Shown here in pieces: positions 48,001 to 60,460 of a DNA stretch of 64,000 nucleotides. Source of the stretch: Escallonia rubra (Eukaryota; Streptophyta; Magnoliopsida; Escalloniales; Escalloniaceae). How positions within the stretch are numbered: position 1 is the stretch's first letter; each line of letters opens with the position of its first letter. The DNA lies in the NCBI GenBank assembly GCA_033065855.1, contig JAVXUO010000422.1, positions 620,001-684,000 on the forward strand, in the 5' to 3' direction. The notes below the pieces were generated by a model. It was not told the DNA's origin, ran no database searches, and saw only the letters and a list, made by a program, of their open reading frames with translations. The position numbers were made by a program, and so were the translations under genes.

Positions 48001-48622
48001 CATGGGTAACAGGGAGAGAAGTGAATTTTGGTCCTTTGGGCGTTCCTCTTGTATGTCCTTCCGTCCTATCAACATTTTGGGGTCTGCATCAGTGGTTGCC
48101 TACAGGACTCAAAATCCTGATGGATTTATAGAATCTGCTTTCATCTCTAAGGAGACGATCGAGTTGCTGCCAGAGAAGTGCTATGATAGGCACACATACA
48201 GGAAACAGGAATGTCCCATTGATTCCTTAAGCCTGAGGATAGCTTTCCTGGAAGAAGTATTGGCAAGACTTTTTGGTAACAGAACCAGTCAGAATGCCGC
48301 CTCGGGTCTTGTCAAGTCAAAAGTGCGAGCGTCGATAATATTTCGCTTCCAGGTGGAAGTAGAAAGAAATATTACGAGCAATGACGCACCCTGGGCCACA
48401 ATGGCCGAGTGGAGAACAAAACCCGCTGTTGAACGTGAATGGTTTGATGTAGTTGCCAGATTGGAAGCAAATAGTTTAAAGCCACTGGTTATTAAGAAGG
48501 TCAGACCTTTTCTTGTAGATAATTCATCAGCTTGGAGTAATTTGATGTCCAACATGTCCTTCACAAAGATACCCCCGGTCCTTCTCCCTCCGGAGGCTCT
48601 AACACTGGATGTCAAATGGTAG
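42054..48622 (+). CDS. Secreted/ER protein resembling TUNICAMYCIN INDUCED 1, three exons
   Basis: Exons 42054-42221, 42333-42641 and 47873-48622 are joined in phase 0 to give 408 residues. The ATG at 42054 (MISRFTFSLLLLLLL) starts a clear signal peptide. An in-frame upstream TTG is ignored because plant genes start with ATG. The mature part opens SARPFNISHYLYPKISDEF. It contains several N-glycosylation sequons (NIS, NKS, NRT, NIT, NMS) and ends EALTLDVKW. There is no transmembrane segment after the signal and no retention signal of KDEL type. The overall pattern recalls the plant-specific unfolded-protein-response protein TIN1; that name is from memory of the family and moderately certain. 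Intron 2 is 5.2 kb and holds a MULE-like element, another TIR element and long G-tracts. Confidence 0.8.
43955..44243. repeat. Poly-G tracts in intron
   Basis: A G-run of about 15-17 bases near 43959-43975 and a second G-rich block at 44217-44243. Both are potential G-quadruplex or assembly-error sites. Confidence 0.8.
45108..46252. mobile_element. Non-autonomous Mutator-like element in intron 2
   Basis: TIRs share AATTACACCTATGTCCCTGA and continue through GGTTAGGGGGTAATTACAG, about 40 bp nearly perfect. A perfect 9-bp target duplication TTTTCTATT lies at 45099-45107 and 46253-46261. The 9-bp duplication is typical of Mutator. The interior holds a 70-bp minisatellite and no transposase. Confidence 0.8.
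45420..45800. repeat. About 70-bp minisatellite inside the MULE-like element
   Basis: CCTTCTGTTCTTCGCCG recurs at about 45540, 45610, 45678 and 45753, with a partial unit near 45429. Each is followed by AAA..A(A/G)ATCCATC and GACTCCATCGCCCCC. Both strands are open because the unit lacks stops. Confidence 0.75.
46934..47349. mobile_element. TIR element sharing GGGGCTGATYC ends
   Basis: The left end GGGGCTGATTCACAGCT and the right end AGCTGTGGATCAGCCCC are inverted repeats. TATATG lies on the left edge and TATATG on the right. The terminus resembles GGGAGCTGATCC of the 30884-32335 element. The interior contains AACCGCTCATAAAAGTGACG, close to a motif of the 30280 hairpin cluster. Confidence 0.5.
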
Positions 48623-50566
48623 GGGAGTTAACATGGGTTTTGTTGGGGATGCTTATCGACCACACGGTACAGTGTAGCACGGCTATTCATATGTTTGGTT
48701 ATTAGTTCTGTATCATGTGTATACATGTGCTTTGTAAAAACACATTCTCATTTGTATATTGTAAAAGGTTACTTCATATGTTCTGAATGTGATATAATGA
48801 TTGGAGAGCAATGCATTTCGTTGTGAACATTAGCCCAGTTTCTTTTGCAGTGGATTTTTCTTTTGGAGTATTTACTTAAGGTGGTTTGCAGTTGGTTCTT
48901 GTAGCAGTATGAGGCTTAATTACTTGGCTACTGCCTTGTTGGCTGGTTGTGATTGCATAATAGCTTTACAGTGACTTTCTAGTTTAGCTTTTTTGTACAA
49001 TAGGTTTGAAGTGAATGAATGGCACCACTGGTGATAGTATGTTCAAGAGAGTGAGGACCCAGCCGAGGAGACAATCTATACCCGATGATCTGAGAGTAAC
49101 TTGTTTGCGAACTTAGCATGGATAATCTTTCCATGATTATCTGCATCGAAGGATCTTTCAAATCTCTGAAATACAACAATCGGCTGAGAAATGAAGGCAA
49201 GATCGAGGTTGAGGATTGAAGCAGTGACGACCCAAAAGGTTGTGGTTGGCTGGGGTCTTGAGGAGATGGTGTGGTGGTTGAAGTTTCATAGTGACGGTAG
49301 TCATTGTCTTAGAAAGCTAATTGATTACTGAATGCGATGGTGGTTAATGGCCTGGTAATGCTTGGCATGGTTTGTGATCGGACATAGAGGAATTCTCATG
49401 TTGGCTACCTTTGGTGGTGGTTACGACCGTTTACAGTAGAGGAAGAGATGTGACAACGATGCCAAGAACCAACAAGTTACAGGAAAATGATGATAGTCGT
49501 CTTTTATACTCTTTATATCACATAAGAGGAGTAAAAGTCTGGGAGGTGTAGAGGAGGCGGAGGTGAGATATGGTCAATCGTGAAAGAAGAGACGCGACAT
49601 TGATGCTAAGGAACCAGCAAGTGGGGGGAGAATGATGATGGTCAAGAGAGTAAGCTCGAGGCCAAAAAGAAATAACCTTGTTAGTATAAGAGCTGCGGTG
49701 CACTTCATCTTTTGGTCCGATCGAAGGCCACTAAGCATGAATGGTCAACCAAATGTTTTGGAGGTCTGATTCCATTAGTCTACTTTTTATAATCTTCGAC
49801 TGAACTCTTGATCATATTGCTATTAAAACCTACCAATATGTGTTACGAGAAGCTTCATCTTTAGCTGAAAGATATGAATTAGGAAAATAAAACACGATCC
49901 TTTCCGTATGCAATTAAAAATTGAGAGATATCATACATAATGATAAAAAATAAAAAAATAAACTTTCCAGCCTTCGTCCACCTTTTACTTACGATTATAT
50001 TCTTTGTAGCCTTAGTTTTGACAAATTGTTCCAAGTGAGTACAATTCATGCCATACCCAGTCCTATTAAAGATGTTGTTGGTTAGCATAAATATTATTGT
50101 ACGTGGATTGAGAAAGGCTTTGAAGACTACGTGCCGCCGAACTATTTCTTTGAAGATGATAATACAATCAAATCAACATACAACAATAAGGTGGTATGCA
50201 AATATTGCTTAGCACATATTATACTATCCAAATTTTGCATATTCACCTTCATTGGTTTGTATTAGGTTACTGGAAACAACGATGGTAGCTTGAATTCAGC
50301 ACATGGAAGAAATTCAAACCCAAGCCTAAAAACGATGACGACAAAGATGTTATATTAAGCACTCTCAATGTCAAAATTCTAGAAAATGGTAAAAGGAGGA
50401 AGAGAGCTAGACAGTACGTTTAATAATCGGTTTTTTTTTCAAGTTTAATTAGAGTTGAAGAATTTAGCCAATTTCTTTTCACGACTGTTTAAAAATTGTT
50501 AGTTGAGCGTATAAACTAATTTATCTTTGTGGCTTGCTTTAATTAGTTTTGCATTTTTTAATTATA
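48623..50566. other. 3' flank and intergenic
   Basis: 3' UTR of the preceding gene, then spacer. Short frames (48979-49200 and 49518-49703, minus) show no domain. Confidence 0.4.
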
Positions 50567-50568
50567 TA

Positions 50569-51857
50569 CTCCATCCGTCCCACATAATTCGATCACTTTT
50601 TTTGTACGCATATTAAAGATTTAAGTCATATATTGTGTGTATCCTATTCTACCCCTTAGAGAGAGGAAGAGAAGAAAGTGGATTAGGAGAGAGAAAATGA
50701 GTTAGAGGAGTGTTAATGTGGAGAAAGAAATAGAATAAAAAGTGTAAAAATTAGAGATGACAATTTGATCCGCAACCGGTAGATATCCGACCCACCCCGG
50801 TCCTATAGGAGCGATTTTTTTTTTACTTTAACCGGTTTATGGAGCGGGTATGATATTTAATATTTAAACCCGTAGTGGGTGTGAGTCAGATTTGGTATTT
50901 AGCCTAACCGCCCAGCTGCCTGTATATGTTTCTATTTAGTTTTTATCCTAACCTAGATCTATGCAATCTCAGCCGTCCATCTCATAGTATTAAGGGTGGA
51001 CAAAAACTCTTCTCTTTCTCTGCCTCTCTTCTCTCTTCCGCCGTCCCATCTTCTCTCTGCTCTGCTCTTTCTTTGTTCTCTCTGCGCTTGTACGCCATAC
51101 GATCATGACCTCCACGGACCAACCACCTTATGGCCACCTCCTCTCTGCCCCGCACGGCACAACGCTCATCTATGCCAGTCACCCATCTCCACTCCGTCGC
51201 CAAAGCTCCTAGCTTCCGATTGCTACGGCGGCGTATTGGATGCTTCCGTCGTGGATAGCAACGTCACCACTTGTTGTTGACTCCAAAATTTTTAATTTCT
51301 TGGACTAATTGAATCAAAATTTATAATGAACCTTGTTCTCATATTCACTGTTTATTATCATATATTCTCTGTTAAAAGTTGCGACGTTTTTTTTTTTTTG
51401 GTGATGGTTTGCTTTGAGAGAAGGAAGTCTTTTCTTAAGCTTCTTGGTGGGGTTTCAGGGTTGTTTATAGGGATACCACCTATTGCATGGTTTACAAGGT
51501 GTAGATCTCGGCGCGGGTTAGGGCTTTTTGTAGTCCGTCGGATCGGGGATGATATTCTTATCCCTCGACCTGATGGCGAGCCGGGTCGGAGTCACAGAAT
51601 TGGGCTATCGGGGCGGGGCGGATGCGTGGGTACGGATCTGATAAGATTCGCATCCGACCTGTCCCATTGCCATTCCTAGTAAGAATGTGGGTCAGGAGAG
51701 AGAAAATGAGTTGGTAAAGAGAAATCAAATAAAAAAAATATATAAAAAGGATAAATATGTAAAAATACTCTCGTAATCTTTCTTAATTTGAAAGTGATCA
51801 ATTTTTGTGGAACGACTCAAAAAAAAAATATGATCAATTTATATAGAACGGAGAAAG
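50569..51857. mobile_element. Stowaway-like (Tc1/mariner) MITE, split by a hAT element
   Basis: Begins CTCCATCCGTCCCACATAAT after TA (50567-50568) and ends GAACGGAGAAAG before TA (51858-51859). The TIR type CTCC.TCCGT and TA target are those of plant Stowaway elements. The inner ends share GATCA...TTTT in inverted order. It is interrupted at 50752-51678. Confidence 0.65.
50752..51678. mobile_element. Non-autonomous hAT nested in the Stowaway-like MITE
   Basis: Ends TAGAGATGACAAT and ATTGCCATTCCTA are imperfect 13-bp TIRs. The 8-bp flanks are GTAAAAAT (50744-50751) and GTAAGAAT (51679-51686), with one mismatch. Near the ends are GGGT/ACCC-rich repeats, and the interior starts with a CT-rich leader-like stretch, as in the hAT at 32703. 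No transposase. Confidence 0.7.
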
Positions 51858-52000
51858 TATAAGAAAGACTCCTTATTATTCCATCTCGTGCCTTTTGCAC
51901 GGATTCATTAATTAGCCAAAAAAAAAAAATATTAGGTACCTATCTATTACTCGGTAGAAAGCTTCCCTCCACATGTTCTTTATGTCCCATGTGGTGAAGG

Positions 52001-52784
52001 TGGAATTGGATCCTCTGCTGTTGGGGGAATCTACAGAGGGTGCTGTAGCACTAATCTAGTCCGTTCATTTCATTTCCAAAGGATGCCACATCAGTTCATC
52101 CTTAGAAAATGAACCAATTGTCTGCGTGTCAACAAACGACTGAAAGATAACGCGGTCAACTCTCATGGGGTGCATCTCCTTCACCCCTCATTGGCTCAAC
52201 TATTCTAGATTATCTGGTGAATTGCAAAAACAAAACGAGAAACAATCACATAAACACCACCCTTGGGAACCCAAATTGGAAAGTTCTGAACACCCACCAC
52301 TCAAGTCTACCGTAATACTGAAAAGATGGTTTACACAATCGATGTCAGATTACAATTGTAGATTTAAGATTTGGGGTTTCCCGTTGAAAGAGAAACTTGG
52401 GATATACTTAATTCTTCATTTTTTGGTCTGGGTTTTGGAAGCATTTGCATGATCTTGGCTGATACCTAGAGTTAAAGATTTAGAGTAGAACCCATTTCAT
52501 AAGTTGAAGACAAATCTGATTGTGTCTTGATTCACGGGTGATTTGTTCAAAACATCCTCTAATTTTGCTCTTACAAGTTTGTGGCAAGGAAGAGTGACTG
52601 TGATCCCAGTGGAAGAGTGAGAAAGTTGACCAACTTTGTTTCATCTCTCTCATGCTCCGTCTATCTCAGTCGAGTGCATTTTGCTTCCTACTGATGTGGC
52701 TTATTTGTAGCCTTTGGATCAACAGAGACGGCTGAGATTACCGCTACTGCACCCCTCTACAGCAGATGATCCAGTTCCAAGGCA
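52001..52784. mobile_element. Inverted-repeat element of the GGATCC-CTGCTGT family
   Basis: Imperfect TIRs of about 110 bp. The left end is TGGAATTGGATCCTCTGCTG. The complement of the right end is TGGAACTGGATCATCTGCTG. Both continue to TAATCT, CCAAAGG and CCACATCAGT. A possible 8-bp target duplication GGTGAAGG is at 51993-52000 and 52785-52792. The terminal phrase matches the small hairpin elements at 2349 and 35431. The 570-bp interior is unassigned. Confidence 0.55.
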
Positions 52785-52792
52785 GGTGAAGG

Positions 52793-55700
52793 TTGCCTAG
52801 CGTGTGCTGCTTTTAAAAATAGAGCTCCTGTTCTTGTTCTAATTCCGGCTGCTGCATTCTCTTTCTTAGCTTCCTGCATCTTCATATGTTGTCGTTGTAG
52901 GGGGGATTCGTTGCAGATTATTCTTCTATGTTATTCTGATCTTTTTTTTTCCCTAGCAAAACTACAGTGTGTATATGTATATATATTGAGTTAAGTCTTG
53001 TTTGTATGCAAAACTCAAACATATGTTTACCTATGTTGACTGTGGATCTTCTAACGAATCAAAGCCTTCTCAGCTGATTATGACTCGTGCGAACTCGTAG
53101 ATCCTAGACAATTAGAACTGACGATTGGGTAGATTCTTAAACAACTGAAACTGGTATTTGCTGTTGCGGCGGTAGTCATGGTGAACTTCAAATTAAAATT
53201 TTGTTTTTTTACCCGTCGCTAGCAAATTCGCAGATTAGTGGCTTTTGTATTTGATTACGGGTGATGATGAAGCCTCGATGTCAGCAGAGGTGGATCAGTG
53301 ATATGTTGGGCCACTCAAATTAGGGTTTTGCCTAATCGTCAATTGCTCATCGTGTACTCAAACGTCGAGTTATGAGTTTTGTGGTGGCTTGGTGATGGGT
53401 CATGGCGCGGAAGATGGTGACATTGGTAAACGCCTAATGGTTGATGGGATGTCTTATCAACGGTGGTGATGCTGAAGGAGCAGGTAGGAGAATGCAGTCA
53501 CTCATCCTTGCGTCGGCTGCATCGATGGGCCGGGGTGATGAGTGGAGGTGGCGAGGCGATGGTGGGAAGGGGTTGACGTAGTGATCGAGAAGTGGTGAGT
53601 GGTGGTGGCGATTCTCGCTATTGCGGTGGTGGGTTGGTCAACGTCTTTTCTATCATAAAGCATTTCTTGGAAGATAGTTTTGTAATACTAAAATGTCATA
53701 CCTACTTTTTACATAAAGGCATTACTGTCTTTTTGCATGTTCTATTGACCCTCTTGAGTAGATTTTTTTTTAAAGAATGATCAGAAATATATACCATCGG
53801 AAAATAAACAGACTAACATTCCTAACCTCTAGGATAACATAACTATAAAATACAAATAACGGATGACAACCCATCCAATAAGAAGCACCAAAAAGAAAGA
53901 GAAATATATCACAAAATTAAATTAAAGCAGAGTAAAGATAAGAACAACTTTTTTTTTTTAGGAAAAAAAAAACATCTAGACCTACCAACAAATAAACCTA
54001 CAAACAGATACAAACCTACAAAACAAGATAATTACACAAAAAACAACTAATCAAAATACACCAGTAGACAGTCAACCCTAACCCCCAACCCATATTCCAG
54101 ACACGTGGTCTTGTTATGCACCTTTGCATCGATTGTCGTGCTTCTTCTTCGGCACTAGAATCGCCTCCGTTTTTGGCCAACTCACTATTGCCAAGCCCCA
54201 AGGATACAGAAGACAAACAACCCAACATCACCCTCGAAAAGACCTCACGAACAAAGCACCGATATGGACAAAATACCAAAAGATGAGAACCTAGAAGACT
54301 CATCAACAACCGCCGCCGACCAAATCGTTGTCATCTCGCAGCTGTCAACCTCGCCAAACACGAACAATCGACAAGCAGAGCCAGGAACCTTTCCACAGTC
54401 AGTTGTAAAAGACCAACTTTCTAGATCTAAGGGGATGTGGGTCAACTAGGGGGGAAGGGGGAGGAATAAACCTTAGCTGAAAAACCTAGATCAAAACTCA
54501 CCGATCCATTTCCTACACAAGATAGCCCGACGAACCCCGACGGCTAAACCCACAGATCCCGACGGCAAAATAAAAAAATCACACAAATCCACCATTACCT
54601 GAGCATATAACACAATCTCTGACGCCAACCATCAACTGTCAACCGTTGGTTGACCTGACAGCTTACCCATCAACCGTCAGCAACCTCGCTACAGCGCCGA
54701 AAAAACTAGAACCATACGAGATCAAGACTCATCTTCATGACGCGACGCCATCAAGCTCACTGTAGCCCTCCAAGATTCCACACAAGACCCTAACCAACAT
54801 CACCTAAACTACGTACCATGTCACCACCGGCCAGGAAAATCAGCGGTGGCGACAGAGACAGAGAGATGAGGGTTTGGGGAAAATTATTGTTGCAGAAATC
54901 GCCTCCCTCAGAGGCTAGGTAGGATAACAATAGAAAAAAAAATCTAAAATGATAGTTGCTGTATTTTAAAATACTACATGTAGCTATATGTAATAAAGGC
55001 AAACTTTAATGGTGTATTTTTTACTAGTTCTTGTTCACTCAATTATCAAGGGTAATATGAATGGTTAATTGTTGTATGGTATACCATCTTAACTTTTTGG
55101 ACCAAAGTGTAACAAGAGATCAAATCTCAATCGGTGAAGTGCAGAATTTTTAACCGCAAGTGGTTGAGCGCTATAATTTTAAACCTCATGCAGGTTTAGT
55201 ATAATTAACCCAAAAATCTACCATACTCACGTAAAAAAGTTGAAACAAAATCTAAATTAAAAAAAATCAATTTTAGATAATAGCTCTTTTACTATTGGGT
55301 ATCATAGTAGCAGACTATAGTCTGCGTATTTAATGCTACAAAATTGTAGCTATATATGTTAAGTTACAAATTTGTTAATACAAAACTATCAAAATGTCAC
55401 TAACTGTATTCAGTAATAATTTTTTATTACAACCCATAAAAAACTAAATATTTATTGTCTAAACACTTTAATGTAATAATGATAAAGATGACATGCTATA
55501 ACAAATTAGTGAAATTTAATTAATAGAGCACTAATTACTAATAATTATGTTATCTCATCTGCTAGTTAAATCACTGCATGTCATCATTATCAACCTTATA
55601 TTATGTTTTCTTCCTCTTTCACGCTCACGAGAGAGTCCCACCGCGTGCCGGAAATACGTCGGAGCAGTCGGCCATTGCTTCGTGGGCAAGTTTCAGAGGA

Positions 55701-56314
55701 GGCGAGGCATTGATGTGCAATGAATGGGCTTGAAAATTGGTCGCTGCGATGGGACTAAGCAGCTCTCACGCGAGACCAGCTGCATGTGGGTTGTGTCAGG
55801 CAGGCCACTCACTGTATTATTAGTGTTTTCTGCACTGTAAGTTGGTCTTCCCCACCTTTCGAACCACTGTTAATTTGAGGCCCCCAACGACTACTCAATT
55901 GCCATCATGCCCAGGTTTCTGCCCCCCACCTCGCAGTCGCAGCCCAGGGTTTGGGAATATGTGAGTTCTGACCATCTAACATGGAAACCCGCAGGCCACC
56001 AGTTACCACCACCACCAATGAATTGCTACTACTGTTTGTTTAATACTGACACTCTAGGCCCTAGTTAACTGTACGGATGGCCGAGTTAATAACCTGCCTA
56101 GAAATGTTTGAGCTCCTGTTGCCCAACATAATTAACTTGGATTCAAATAATAAAAACAAATTACGTGATTGCAATTGGTAATTGTTGCTGTTAAAAATAT
56201 GACCGAGACCCATAGTCTAGAACAACGTGCAAAATAAAAAAAGAGCGTTGGGATTTCGGCAAAACAAATATCCGATACTTAAGTTATAGTGCAACTACAT
56301 GATAGAACTTAGAG
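52793..56314. other. Intergenic, unassigned repeat-like DNA
   Basis: 53090-53660 is G-rich (GATGGTGG phrases). 53940-54930 reads on the minus strand like a retroposed transcript (leader-like start, A-run near 53950), but no family was recognised. 54930-56310 is mostly AT-rich with no gene seen. Confidence 0.35.
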
Positions 56315-56323
56315 TATAAAAAA
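56315..56323. repeat. Target-site duplication, left (MULE)
   Basis: TATAAAAAA, identical to 62145-62153. Confidence 0.9.
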
Positions 56324-57079
56324 GGGTTAATTACTCACGGCACCCCTGAGGTTTACCCTAAATTACACTCGGACCCCACTATCTTTGCAAATTACACTCA
56401 GCCCCAAAAATTTGAAATTCTTTGACGGGGTTAACGGCTGGTCATGAAAAGACCATTCTGCCCTCATATATAACCACACAGTGTCTCTTGGGTTTTGGAG
56501 GGAAATCAAGAGAGCAAGTGGCTCTTGGTTACAGACTTCGAGAGAGAGAGAGAGGGAAGTTGGTAGGGAAGTTGTACCGTCAAATTTCATTGCCATTTCT
56601 TGCTTTCTGCGAAATCGAACCCAGCGGCGACGACGACGACGGCGACGACGACGGCAGCCCTGAACGGTGGTACTCGAGTGAAGATCGTGGACGGTTGTGC
56701 AAACACGAAGGTATGTTTTCATACCCTTTTCATCTGATCGCAATCATTTCTCTAGTTTCTTCATTTTTTTGAAACTGTAATGGATGATTTTTAACAAAGA
56801 AACCCTAATTTACGTCTCTGTTATGTTTAATCACAGGTATTTTGAGTCTTTGTGGTATGTAAGCATGGGCATGTTGAGTGTATGGTTATTGCATGTTGAG
56901 TGCATGGTTTTTGCATGTTAAGTGTATGGTTATTGTATGTTTAGTAAATGATTATTGCATGTTATATGATTATTAGCAGAAAACCCTAACTAGAGCCCTA
57001 CTTAGAGCCCTAATCGAAAGCCTTAAACCGAAATCCCTAAATTGAAGCCATAATCGAAAGCCCTAAAAGCCCTAAATTG

Positions 57080-57640
57080 AAACCCCAATTGAAAAGTCAA
57101 TTGAAACCCTAATTGACTATTTAATCAAATTGAATCCCTAATCGACACTGAAATTGAAGCCCTAATTCAATTTCGTTTTCGAAACCCCAATTGACAACTC
57201 AATTGAAACCCTAATTGACTACTTAATCAAATTGAATCCCTAATCGACACTGAAATTGAAGCCCTAATTCAATTTCATTTTCAAAATCCCAATTGACAAC
57301 TCAATTGAAACCCTAATTAACTACTTAATCAAATTGAATCCCTAATCGACACTGAAATTGAAGCCCTAATTCAATTTCGTTTTCGAAACCTCAATTGACA
57401 ACTTAATTGAAACCCTAATTGACTACTTAATCAAATTAAATTCCTAATCGACACTGAAATTGAAGCCCTAATTCAATTTCGTTTTCGAAACCCCAATTGA
57501 CAACTTAATTGAAACCCTAATTGACTACTTAATCAAATTAAATTCCTAATCGACACTGAAATTGAAGCCCTAATACAATTTCATTTTCGAAACCCCAATT
57601 GACAACTCAATTGAAACCCTAATTGACTACTTAGTCAACT
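57080..57640. repeat. 102-bp tandem array in MULE intron 1
   Basis: About 5.3 copies. The landmark TTTC(G/A)TTTTC starts at 57171, 57273, 57375, 57477 and 57579, exactly 102 bp apart. Units are rich in CCCTAATT/AATTGA phrases and about 90-97 percent alike by eye. Confidence 0.9.
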
Positions 57641-57849
57641 TGCCCAATTAAGAACTTAAATTAAAGCCCTAATTGACACCCAAATGGAAACCCTAATAGA
57701 TAACTAATTAACATACCTAATTGACAGCTTTGTGAAAGCCTTAATTGATAAATACAATAATATTATTTCAAATTGGCAAGTTAATTACAGCCCTGTTTGA
57801 CAGCTTAATTGACATCCAAGTTAACTCTCTTTGTATATACATTACAGAA

Positions 57850-60460
57850 ATGCATACCCTGCTGGTCCACTACTGTAACATAGCCAGAGAGATTGAGAAT
57901 GTAGATCCAGACAGATACAGTTACATGGACTTGCTAAGTGATGCAACTGAGCTATGTTTGAAAGACCTCCCCCCTAGGCTAGGTTTATGCATTGACATGT
58001 ACTTCATGTTGCCTGGAACTCAGGTCAGGACTAAAATAAATTCTGATAAGGCTTTAGTGGACATGTTTGCACTATATGAGAACTCTAAGGATATACATGT
58101 CTACTTAGAGATTGATAGGGCTGAACCTGGGGCAGTTTGTTATCCAGAACCAAGTAGTCAGGCAGCTAGAAATGAGGACTTGAATGAAGTAGAAGAAAGT
58201 GAAGGGGACATCAGTGATGAAGAAGAAGGAAGTGAGGGGGAAATACATTTGTCCAGTGATGATTCTGATGACTTTGATTGGCAAGGAGTAGGAGTGAGTG
58301 AGAGTGATGAAGAGTCAGGGACTAATGATGAAGACACTGAGATAGATGATGATAAGCCAAGTGATGAAATGTTGTCAGAATGTGATGATGATGAAGAAAC
58401 CCCCTTGTACAACAGTGATGAGAATGTAGATGTGGCAACAATAAATATAGACAGAGTTATGAGTGGGAAGTTGTTTCAACACAAGGAAGGGGAAAAAATT
58501 GAACTGCATCAGGGTTTATTGTTTGAAGATGTAGATCATTTTAGGGCAACTTTGAAAGACTATACCATTGAGAATGGGTTTAAACTGGTGAGAGACAAGA
58601 ATGAGAAGACAAGGGTGGCTGCTCATTGTGGCAGCCCTGGATGTGCCTGGAGAATACGTGCAACCAGTATCCCTGATGGCACAACATTTAAAATTAAGAA
58701 GTGTGGCCCTGAACACACTTGTGTGATGGCCACTACTAATAAAGAAGCCAACTCCACTTGGATTTCAGAGAAGATGTTTAAATACATTAGGGGAAATCCT
58801 AACATCAGTTTGGGTGGTCTGCAAGAATTGTTGGCTGAGAAGTTTGGTGTAGAGGCCCATAGAATGCAGCTCTATAGGGCCAAAAGGAAGGCACTAGAAA
58901 AAATAGAGGGGTCTCATGCTGAGTCATACAAGAAGTTGTGGAGGTATGGGCATGAAGTGATGAGGACTAACCCTGGTAGCTTGTTCAAGCTTGAAACTCA
59001 GAGGGTTAGTCCTAACTTGGATTTGCCTCACTTCCATAGGCTCTTCTTCTCATTTACAGCTATCCAAGATGGCTTTAGACATGCTTGTAGGCCCTTTCTT
59101 GCAGTTGATGGATGTCATCTCAAGGGGCCTTTTGGAGGTGTGTTATTGGCTGCTGTGGGTCTTGATGGGAATAATGGGTTGTTCCCTGTGGCTTTTGCTG
59201 TGGTTGAGAGTGAGAACACACAAAGCTGGAGGTTTTTTCTTCATCATTTATTCAGCATAATTGGGGATGGTTCTGGAGCTAAGCCATGGGTATTTATGTC
59301 TGATGGCCAAAAGGGTATTGAGAATGCCTTAGCTGAGATCATACCACAGGCAAGTCACAGGAGGTGCTGCAAGCATCTCTACTGTAACTTCAAGGCTAAG
59401 TACCCTGGCATCAAGTTGAAAGCATATTTCTGGGCTGCTGTGAAGGCATATAATGTTGATGACTTTAACCTTGCCATGGGTCAAATGAAGGACCACTCAC
59501 CAGAAGCAGCTGAGTGGTTGAGTGGGCATAGGTTAGAGAGTTGGGCTAGGCACACTTTTGACCATGCTGTTAAGAATGAGCATGTAACTAGCAACATTGT
59601 TGAGTCCTTCAATAATTGGCTAGGGAACTTGAGAGAAAAACCTGTGCTATCTTTGGTTGATACTATTAGAACTAGGTTGATGTCCAAGGTGCATGAAAGG
59701 TTTGAAAATGCTGCCTCTTGGGATGGTAAGGTAGCTCCCAAGATTGTGAAAAAATGCAACCAAGCCATTGCTCAGTCTAGGCATTGTAGCATAGTGATGT
59801 GTGCTGGGGGTACAGAATTTGAGGTGGTTGATCTTGGGAAGGTGCATGTGGTTGATCTTCAAAGGAGGAGTTGTTGTTGTAGGGTTTGGAATATAACTGG
59901 CATACCTTGCAAGCATGCAGCAGCATGCATCAATACTAGGAGAATGGAAGTATTAGATTTTGTGGATGTATGCTACAGCAGGGACACATACTTGAAGACC
60001 TATGGTGGGGTCATGCACCCAGTGCATGATGAGTCCCAATGGCAGCCTGCTCCAGGGGATCCCTTGCAGCCTCCACCATTAAGAAGATTGCCAGGAAGGC
60101 CAAGAAAAGATAGGAAAAGGGCTGCTGATGAACCTGCTAAGGAAGGCAAGAGGTCATGCACCATAAAATGTGCAATTTGTAAGGAAATTGGGCACAATAA
60201 AAGGACCTGTCAAAGGGCACCTGTGAGAGGCATTAGTAGGGGCACTGCTGCAGCTAGTGGCAGCCAAGCTGGTGGCAGCCAAACTGGAGGCAATCAAGTG
60301 GGAGGCAGTCAAGTTAGCATGAATTTGGATGTAAGTATACTAACTGTGGTTTTGATTTTGGTTTACTGTGATTTAGTTTACTTTTGACTAAATGTAGTTT
60401 TGAATTTTTGAACAGGGAGGACCTGCTGTGGGGGGTCCTAGTCAAGGAACCATGCCTTAG
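57850..60460 (+). CDS. MuDR-type transposase (MULE) with SWIM and zinc-knuckle domains
   Basis: Predicted 841 residues from exons 57850-60330 and 60416-60460 (GT-AG, phase 0). A leader intron (donor 56711, acceptor ending 57847) places the first ATG two bases after the acceptor. Order: N-terminal domain (about 1-95), very acidic linker (about 100-195), MuDR DNA-binding region with CGSPGCAWRIRA and C...HTC (about 220-291), MULE catalytic domain with FLAVDGCHLKGPFGG (Asp420), VFMSDGQKG (Asp485), the CCKHL...NF helix and a candidate catalytic Glu555 in EAAEW, SWIM finger CCCRVWNITGIPCKHAAACI (about 675-694), zinc knuckle CAICKEIGHNKRTC (about 775-788), and a Gly/Ser/Gln tail. No stops or missing key residues were seen, so the enzyme could be active. 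Confidence 0.92.

Noticed and set aside
53940..54930. Possible retroposed gene on the minus strand
   Set aside because: An A-run and leader-like start are visible, but no target duplication and no recognisable protein.
56422..56772. 116-codon frame upstream of the MULE transposase as a coding first exon
   Set aside because: It has no ATG in frame before the splice donor at 56711, so it is more likely 5' UTR. An alternative start cannot be excluded.
57080..57640. Telomere-like or CRISPR-like array
   Set aside because: CCCTAATT phrases recall plant telomere repeats, but the period is 102 bp with no unique spacers. It is a plain tandem repeat in an intron.
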